Below the pieces are notes generated by a model that was given only the letters and a program-made list of their open reading frames with translations, had not been told where the DNA came from and made no database searches. A stretch of 63,771 nucleotides of DNA, from assembly GCA_019414325.1 (NCBI GenBank), contig DXMG01000001.1:1-63771 (forward strand). Reading direction: 5' to 3'. Of this stretch, positions 59,000 to 63,771 are shown in pieces (position 1 is the stretch's first letter; each line of letters starts with the position of its first letter). The DNA is from Collinsella sp. (lineage in GTDB: Bacteria > Actinomycetota > Coriobacteriia > Coriobacteriales > Coriobacteriaceae). Made by a program: the position numbers and the translations under genes.

Positions 59000-60448
59000 T
59001 TAATGCGCGAGGCGGTAGAACTCCATCGACGCCGCACCTTCGGCATGCAACCCCATCGCCGGAACCGCCGGCGAATAGGTACGGCTCGTAAGTGCCGCCT
59101 CGCCGCCATTTGCAAAAATCTCGACCATCGTAGTGTCCGAAAGCACGCGCAGGTCGCGAAGCTCGCTGAGCTCGATCGACCTTTGGTCGCGCCCATAGCC
59201 TTCGTCACCCATGTCGAGGGTAAGCATCCCGTCCGCATAACGTACAAAGACACCCTTGCGGATTTCGAGCTCGACCATCTTGGCGCCCTCGCAGGAAACC
59301 ACAAGATCAAACAGGCGGCCCGGCTCCTCAACGGTTTCACCGCCTGTCGCGCGAACGCAGCCGCCGCGCATCCTCTCAATCTCGTACGCCGGCTGCTGGC
59401 AGAGCTTACCATCGCGTATGCTCAGCTCTCGCGGCACCGTCAACGCGCACTGCCACCCGCGCGCCACCGTCGGGTTTTCTGCCGTCGCGTCGGGGCAACC
59501 CGACCATCCGATCATCAAACGCCGGCCTGCAGCATCCTCAAAGGACTGCGGAGCATAGAAATCAAAACCGGCATCGACCATCGGAGGCATGCCCTGCCTG
59601 ACGATTTTAAAGCTCGGCGCCTCCCAATCGGCCTCGATGGAGAACCACACGCACTGATGTGGATTGCGGTAACGCCAACCATCGGCAGGCACACCCTGCG
59701 GACAGCAAACGAGAATAAGCTCACCATCGAGCTCAAACAGATCGGGGCACTCCCACATAAAGCCAAGCTTCTCGCCCAGCTCAATGCGCGTCGCATAGCT
59801 CCAGACCTCTAGATCGCGCGAGGTATAGACAAGCACGCAGCCGCGATCGTCTTTCGTACGAGCGCCCAGAACCATGTAGTAGATACCGTCGTGTTCAAGG
59901 ATCTTGGGGTCGCGCACATGCGTACCGATATCGTCGGGGTAATCGACTGGTCCAACAGCCATGCGCTTCTCGCCCAATTCGTCGGGGTTCTCGGCAACCA
60001 TATGAATCTGGTTTTGCTCACGGCCCGTCAACACGTAGTCGTAATCATCGCGGTCAAAATGCTTGACGTTGCCGGTATAGAAGTAGTGAATCTTGCCATC
60101 ACGTACAAAGGCAGAACCAGAATACGCTCCGCTCGAATCCAAATCGGAATCGGGGAACAGCACGGGGCCGTGATTCTCGTACGTCACAAAATCCTTTGTC
60201 GTCAGATGGTTCCAAAGCACTGGACCGCCATGCGCAGCATCGAACGGATCGTATTGATGATAGATGTGATACGTATCACCAATCTGAACCAAACCGTTGG
60301 GGTCGTTGAGCCAGCCAAGCTCAGGCTCCACATGGAACAGGAGCCTATCGGGGTCAGACGCGATGCGACCCGCCGTCTCATCCTGTCCGGCACGCCACTG
60401 CTCATAGTCCGCGCGTGTCACCTTATTGTTTTGATTAAACATCGCCAT
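59000..60448 (-). CDS. GH32 sucrose-6-phosphate hydrolase (beta-fructosidase)
   Basis: A 482-aa glycoside hydrolase family 32 enzyme that hydrolyses sucrose 6-phosphate or beta-fructosides. Nucleophile Asp49 lies in WLNDPNG, the transition-state region is RDP in GTHVRDPKI, and the acid/base is in WECPDLF. The C-terminal beta-sandwich is present. It is downstream of the PTS EIIBC gene on the same strand, so it probably cleaves the imported sucrose phosphate. Confidence 0.92.
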   Translation of the reverse strand: MAMFNQNNKVTRADYEQWRAGQDETAGRIASDPDRLLFHVEPELGWLNDPNGLVQIGDTYHIYHQYDPFDAAHGGPVLWNHLTTKDFVTYENHGPVLFPDSDLDSSGAYSGSAFVRDGKIHYFYTGNVKHFDRDDYDYVLTGREQNQIHMVAENPDELGEKRMAVGPVDYPDDIGTHVRDPKILEHDGIYYMVLGARTKDDRGCVLVYTSRDLEVWSYATRIELGEKLGFMWECPDLFELDGELILVCCPQGVPADGWRYRNPHQCVWFSIEADWEAPSFKIVRQGMPPMVDAGFDFYAPQSFEDAAGRRLMIGWSGCPDATAENPTVARGWQCALTVPRELSIRDGKLCQQPAYEIERMRGGCVRATGGETVEEPGRLFDLVVSCEGAKMVELEIRKGVFVRYADGMLTLDMGDEGYGRDQRSIELSELRDLRVLSDTTMVEIFANGGEAALTSRTYSPAVPAMGLHAEGAASMEFYRLAH

Positions 60449-60543
60449 TGACCTTCTCGTCTATAGGGAAGGACGCCCGACTCACACGAGCCGAACGCCC
60501 TTCCTCAAATGGACTTATCCGCACATTACACTGAATGGCTCAA

Positions 60544-61995
60544 CTAGAAGCTGACATCGAAGCCTGCGCCAGCGCCCTCTTCATCGGTGGTTGGAACGCC
60601 CTTTGCCTTGTTGTAGGCAAAGATCAAGACGATCGGCACGATAAAGGCGATGAGATTGCCAGCCACATACCACACGAGAGTCTCGGGCGTAACGATGAGC
60701 AGGCCAAGCACACCGGTCAGACCCTGACCGATAGCGCGCACCTCAAAGAACTTCACGAAGGCACCGCCGCAGCCTGCACCGATGCATGCGCAGATGAACG
60801 GAATGATCGAATAGCGCATGTTTGCAGCAAAGATAGCGGGCTCGGAGATTCCGACCAGCGTCGGGATAAAGGACGACATGCAGATGTTGCGCTCTTTGGA
60901 GTGCTTCTTGTGAATGAGGTACATACCGATGGCGCCGCCGCCCTGGGCGATGATGGAAACCGACCAGATGGCCTGGATGTAGTTGAAGCCGGTCGTGGCA
61001 ACGAGGTTGGCCTCGATACCCTGGATGAACTGATGCGTACCGGTAACGACGAGCGGCTGCAGGAACGCGGCGAAGACAAAGGCACCAAAGACGCCCATCC
61101 TGTTGTACAGGATATCGATTACGCCGGCGAGGACGTCACCGATCAGGTTGCCGAGCGGGCCGAACACGGTGAACAGGGCGACGTTAGCAAGAATCAGGGT
61201 AACGGTCGGGACGAAAACGAACGAAACGACCTCGGGGATGTACTTCTGGGCAATCTTCTCGACCTTGGCCATAAACCAGGCAGTCAGGATTGCGGGGAAC
61301 ACACCGCCCTGGAAAGCAACCATGGGAATGGATAGCGGACCAAAGTTCCAGTACTCAGCACCCGTCGGGTCCATAACGAACGTGTTGCGGTTCATAAGGC
61401 TCGGGTGAACCATGACGATACCGACGAGGATGCCCAGGATCGGGTTACCGCCAAAACGCTTGACCGCGCTGTACATAACCAGGACAGGCAGGTAGTCGAA
61501 CGTGGTGGCGATAATGGCAAAGAAGCTTGCGAGGTTCTTGAGGAACTCGCTGTGATCGGCGAGGCTGCCTTCCATGCCAAAGAGGCCGTTGGCAACGATC
61601 AGCGACTTAAGGCCGATGATGATTGCAGCGCCGACGAAGGCAGGAATGATGGGGATAAAGATATCCGAGAATACCTTGAGGACCGAGAAGAACTTGCCCT
61701 TCTTGTCCGCCTCGGCGCCCTTGACCTCGGAAGCACTGATCTCCTTAACGCCCGTCAGAGCCATAAACTCATCGTAAACCTTGTTGACGGTACCGGTACC
61801 GAAGATGATCATGAGCTGGCCGCTGTTGTACAGCACGCCCTTGACGCCATCGATGTTCTCGAGCTCGGCCTTGTTGTATTTGCTCGTATCCTTGAGCACC
61901 AGACGCAGACGGGTCACGCAATGCGTGGCGCCCTCGATGTTCTCCAGTCCGCCGACGTTGTCGACGACTTGCTGGGACACTGCCTTGTAGTCCAT
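60544..61995 (-). CDS. Sucrose-type PTS EIIBC
   Basis: A 483-aa PTS permease fusing IIB and IIC; start ATG 61995 (MDYKAVSQQVVDNVGGLENI). The IIB phospho-cysteine is Cys26 in GATHCVTRL. The IIC domain has about ten membrane segments with GISEPAIFAANMR, the conserved sugar-site motif. There is no IIA domain, so a general glucose-type IIA is probably used. The two GH32 genes flanking it indicate sucrose or a fructo-oligosaccharide as substrate. Confidence 0.92.
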   Translation of the reverse strand: MDYKAVSQQVVDNVGGLENIEGATHCVTRLRLVLKDTSKYNKAELENIDGVKGVLYNSGQLMIIFGTGTVNKVYDEFMALTGVKEISASEVKGAEADKKGKFFSVLKVFSDIFIPIIPAFVGAAIIIGLKSLIVANGLFGMEGSLADHSEFLKNLASFFAIIATTFDYLPVLVMYSAVKRFGGNPILGILVGIVMVHPSLMNRNTFVMDPTGAEYWNFGPLSIPMVAFQGGVFPAILTAWFMAKVEKIAQKYIPEVVSFVFVPTVTLILANVALFTVFGPLGNLIGDVLAGVIDILYNRMGVFGAFVFAAFLQPLVVTGTHQFIQGIEANLVATTGFNYIQAIWSVSIIAQGGGAIGMYLIHKKHSKERNICMSSFIPTLVGISEPAIFAANMRYSIIPFICACIGAGCGGAFVKFFEVRAIGQGLTGVLGLLIVTPETLVWYVAGNLIAFIVPIVLIFAYNKAKGVPTTDEEGAGAGFDVSF

Positions 61996-62040
61996 GTTCC
62001 TCTCCATTCCTTTTCTAAATCATAAAACGGTTCGTTGCCG

Positions 62041-63423
62041 CTACAGAGACGCGATCGTTGCGTTTGCGCACTTGAGCGCACCGTCGGTGACGGTAAGCGC
62101 CACACCCTGGCCCTGCTTGTTGCAGAAGCGAGCGTTGAGCGCAACATCATCGACAAAGATGGTCGCGATGTCGTCGTCGACGACCAGACGCACATGGTGA
62201 GTGCCCTCGCCCTTAAAGAACAACGGACGCTCGAGGCCCATGCTGTTGACCTGGAACCACGGATACTGGGGGGCCGCCGTAAACTCGAGTTTGCCCTCAC
62301 GCAGGTTGGCGCGGAACTCATAGGCAAGACCGGACTCGGCGTCCTCGGCAAGCTTCACCGAGAAGCCGGCAGCGTCACCGGCGAGCTCGATGTCGGCGTC
62401 GAGCATATAGGTAGAACCGGCATCCGCGGCGAGCACCTGCTCGACCTTGCCCGACTCGCACGAAAGCTCAAAGGCCTCGACTGCCTTAGCCTCGCCAAAG
62501 GCGCCAAGCATGCTGTCGGGAAGCTTGGTGCCGAGCGTTCCGTCGGCACGCTGAACGATCTCGAGAGGCATAAAAGTGCCACCCCACAGGTAAGAGCTGG
62601 GGTCGCCGCCCTCGTCGCGCGTAGGAACCCAACCAAAGAGAACGCGGCGCTCGCCGTCAAATGCGGTACGTGCAGCATAGTACGCGCGGCCATCGAAGGA
62701 ATCGTCAGCGGGGGTGATCCAAGGACCGTTGATAGAGCGAGACATGCGGTAACGGGTCTTGTTGCCATCACTGTACTCAGAGAACACCAGATACCACCAG
62801 TCGCCCATCTTAAAGAGATCAGGCATCTCGAACATGGTGTACAGGCCCGGATTCCACCAGTCGCCCTGGAACTCCCAGGTATCCAGGTCCTTGGAGGTGA
62901 ACTTGACCAGACGACCGGTCATCAGACGCTTGTCCTCGCCCACACGCGTGCCGAGGATGAGCATGTACTCTTCGTTCTCCTCATCCCAAAGAACAAAGGG
63001 ATCGCGCCAGTTGCGGTCATCGTAACCCTCCTGGGGCGGAAGCAGCGTCTCGGCGATGTTCTTCTCCCACTTGACGGCGTCGTCACTCGTTGCGTGAAGA
63101 AGAACCTGCTTCATCAAGCGTGCGCGGACCTTATCGCGATTGCAACCAGTGTAGAGCGCATGGTACTTGTCGCCCACCTTAAACACCGTGCCGGCATAAA
63201 CGTACTGGTCGACTTCCTCGTCGCCGCCACGCTCAAGGCTCTCACCAAAGTCCTTGTAGTTGACGAAATCCTTGGTCGTCGCGAGTGCCCAGCCAAACGG
63301 CTCTCCGAAAGGTCCGGGGTTACGCGTGTCACGCTGATGATAGAGATAGAACGTGCCGTCCTCGCCGTACGGCATGATGTCGCCTACCCAAATTCCCTCA
63401 GGCTGGTAATAAACCTTGTGCAT
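62041..63423 (-). CDS. GH32-like hydrolase with atypical nucleophile motif
   Basis: A 460-aa GH32-fold protein; start ATG 63423 (MHKVYYQPEGIWVGDIMPYG) with AAGGAAG upstream. The usual WxNDPNG motif reads IWVGDIMPYG, so Asp15 is the likely nucleophile. NWRDPFVLW is the RDP motif. The acid/base segment reads EMPDLF rather than EC. Such divergent members occur in several gut bacteria. It begins the operon with the PTS and the second GH32 gene. It may act on a different fructoside, or be non-catalytic. Confidence 0.85.
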   Translation of the reverse strand: MHKVYYQPEGIWVGDIMPYGEDGTFYLYHQRDTRNPGPFGEPFGWALATTKDFVNYKDFGESLERGGDEEVDQYVYAGTVFKVGDKYHALYTGCNRDKVRARLMKQVLLHATSDDAVKWEKNIAETLLPPQEGYDDRNWRDPFVLWDEENEEYMLILGTRVGEDKRLMTGRLVKFTSKDLDTWEFQGDWWNPGLYTMFEMPDLFKMGDWWYLVFSEYSDGNKTRYRMSRSINGPWITPADDSFDGRAYYAARTAFDGERRVLFGWVPTRDEGGDPSSYLWGGTFMPLEIVQRADGTLGTKLPDSMLGAFGEAKAVEAFELSCESGKVEQVLAADAGSTYMLDADIELAGDAAGFSVKLAEDAESGLAYEFRANLREGKLEFTAAPQYPWFQVNSMGLERPLFFKGEGTHHVRLVVDDDIATIFVDDVALNARFCNKQGQGVALTVTDGALKCANATIASL

Positions 63424-63472
63424 CCGAGACTTCCTTTCCCACGAGATACTAACTCGGTACAACTGCAAGATA

Positions 63473-63551
63473 TGTCAATCGTTTTCATATGTCAAACGTT
63501 TTCACATCAATACGTCTTTTCGCAGTTCCAGTCGTCGGCAAACGGTTGACA
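63473..63551. promoter_or_regulatory. Three LacI-type operator repeats
   Basis: TGTCAATCGTTTTCA (63473-63487) and TGTCAAACGTTTTCA (63490-63504) are near copies 17 bp apart. A reversed relative, GGCAAACGGTTGACA, is at 63537-63551. The AACGTT-type centre is typical of LacI-family operators. They lie between the truncated LacI gene and the first GH32 gene. Confidence 0.75.
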
Positions 63552-63607
63552 TATGCCGATGAACGGTCATCAGAGGCGTTCGAGGGATTCTTTTGGCTCG
63601 GAATGAA

Positions 63608-63771
63608 CTAGGCGGTTTTGCCCTCGATAAGTTCGACGGGAAGCTTGATATTCGATTCGGGCTTTTCACCGTTAACAAGAGCGATGATGGATTGCGCCGC
63701 GAGCTCTCCGATGCGATCGATATCTTGACGTACGGTTGTTAAGTCAGGCATAAACGTCATAGTGCGGCGGG
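63608..63771 (-). CDS. LacI family regulator, C-terminal fragment (runs off right edge)
   Basis: The frame is open from the right edge (reading leftward) to TAG at 63608. The last part reads PDLTTVRQDIDRIGELAAQS, then LVNGEKPESNIKLPVELIEG, the standard ending of LacI/GalR repressors. Directly upstream of the sucrose operon and next to three operator-like repeats, it is probably its ScrR-like repressor. Only about 54 codons are in the window. Confidence 0.85.
   Translation of the reverse strand, partial: RRTMTFMPDLTTVRQDIDRIGELAAQSIIALVNGEKPESNIKLPVELIEGKTA

Noticed and set aside
1..63771. tRNA, rRNA or complete insertion sequences
   Set aside because: No tRNA cloverleaf with a TTCGA-type arm and no rRNA core word was recognised. 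No transposase gene is present, although REP-like repeats are.

Overview
The window reads as chromosomal DNA of a high-GC, anaerobic, gut-type actinobacterium of the class Coriobacteriia, most likely Collinsella. This is inferred from gene content: a giant fused 2-hydroxyacyl-CoA dehydratase activase, a glutamate-type ABC operon, a sucrose/fructan PTS cluster, pyruvate formate-lyase activase and a dxs gene. The many hairpin-type intergenic repeats also fit. No rRNA, tRNA, CRISPR array or transposase gene was found.

Layout. 1-9.9 kb: a truncated secreted protein, a DUF389 membrane protein, a small anchored protein, an arylsulfotransferase remnant, a 3-hydroxyacyl-CoA dehydrogenase, and a TetR plus 1593-residue activase operon. 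9.9-17.1 kb: a candidate type I toxin-antitoxin locus, a HAD phosphatase, an MFS exporter with its TetR regulator and operators, an ammonium transporter with a PII protein, and a CmpB-like membrane protein with an HD hydrolase. 17.3-23.9 kb, plus strand: dxs, three tandem 80-bp hairpin repeats, then a four-gene amino-acid ABC operon and a C26 amidotransferase. 24.0-29.5 kb, minus strand: a lower-GC island that looks like a ribosomally made, radical-SAM-modified peptide (RiPP) cluster. It has a previously untracked 42-residue six-cysteine precursor, an ABC-2 transporter (ATPase and two permeases), a SPASM radical SAM maturase that appears split by a one-base frameshift, and an ABC exporter. 29.6-33.0 kb: an XRE regulator with a DUF2975 protein, then an Hpt protein and a GGDEF/REC/HD-GYP signalling protein. 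33.2-45.2 kb: housekeeping and metabolic genes (hydrolase, radical SAM, map, 2-hydroxyacid dehydrogenase, M18 peptidase, a bile-salt-hydrolase-like Ntn hydrolase, a phosphofructokinase, an FtsX/MacB-type ABC pair). 45.4-58.7 kb: a GyrI-like gene behind a LexA-type box, a CLC-F-like channel, ogt, threonine-branch genes (asd, lysC, thrC, thrB), ysxC, mtnN, a frameshifted serine hydrolase, pflA and a DegV protein. 59.0-63.8 kb: a sucrose/fructan operon (GH32, PTS EIIBC, GH32) downstream of a truncated LacI regulator.

How parts work together. The RiPP genes form one unit: a precursor behind a strong promoter, an internal hairpin that should lower expression of the genes downstream, then modification and export. 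amt with the PII protein handles ammonium. The asd/lysC/thrC/thrB group covers aspartate to threonine. The last cluster imports sucrose as its phosphate and hydrolyses it.

The second theme is intergenic architecture. At least six families of palindromic or hairpin elements sit between genes. One family has a conserved core and different but self-complementary arms after pfkA and after thrB, and its outer arms pair with the 3' end, including the stop codon, of the preceding gene. Another family carries a GTCCC core in variable hairpins.
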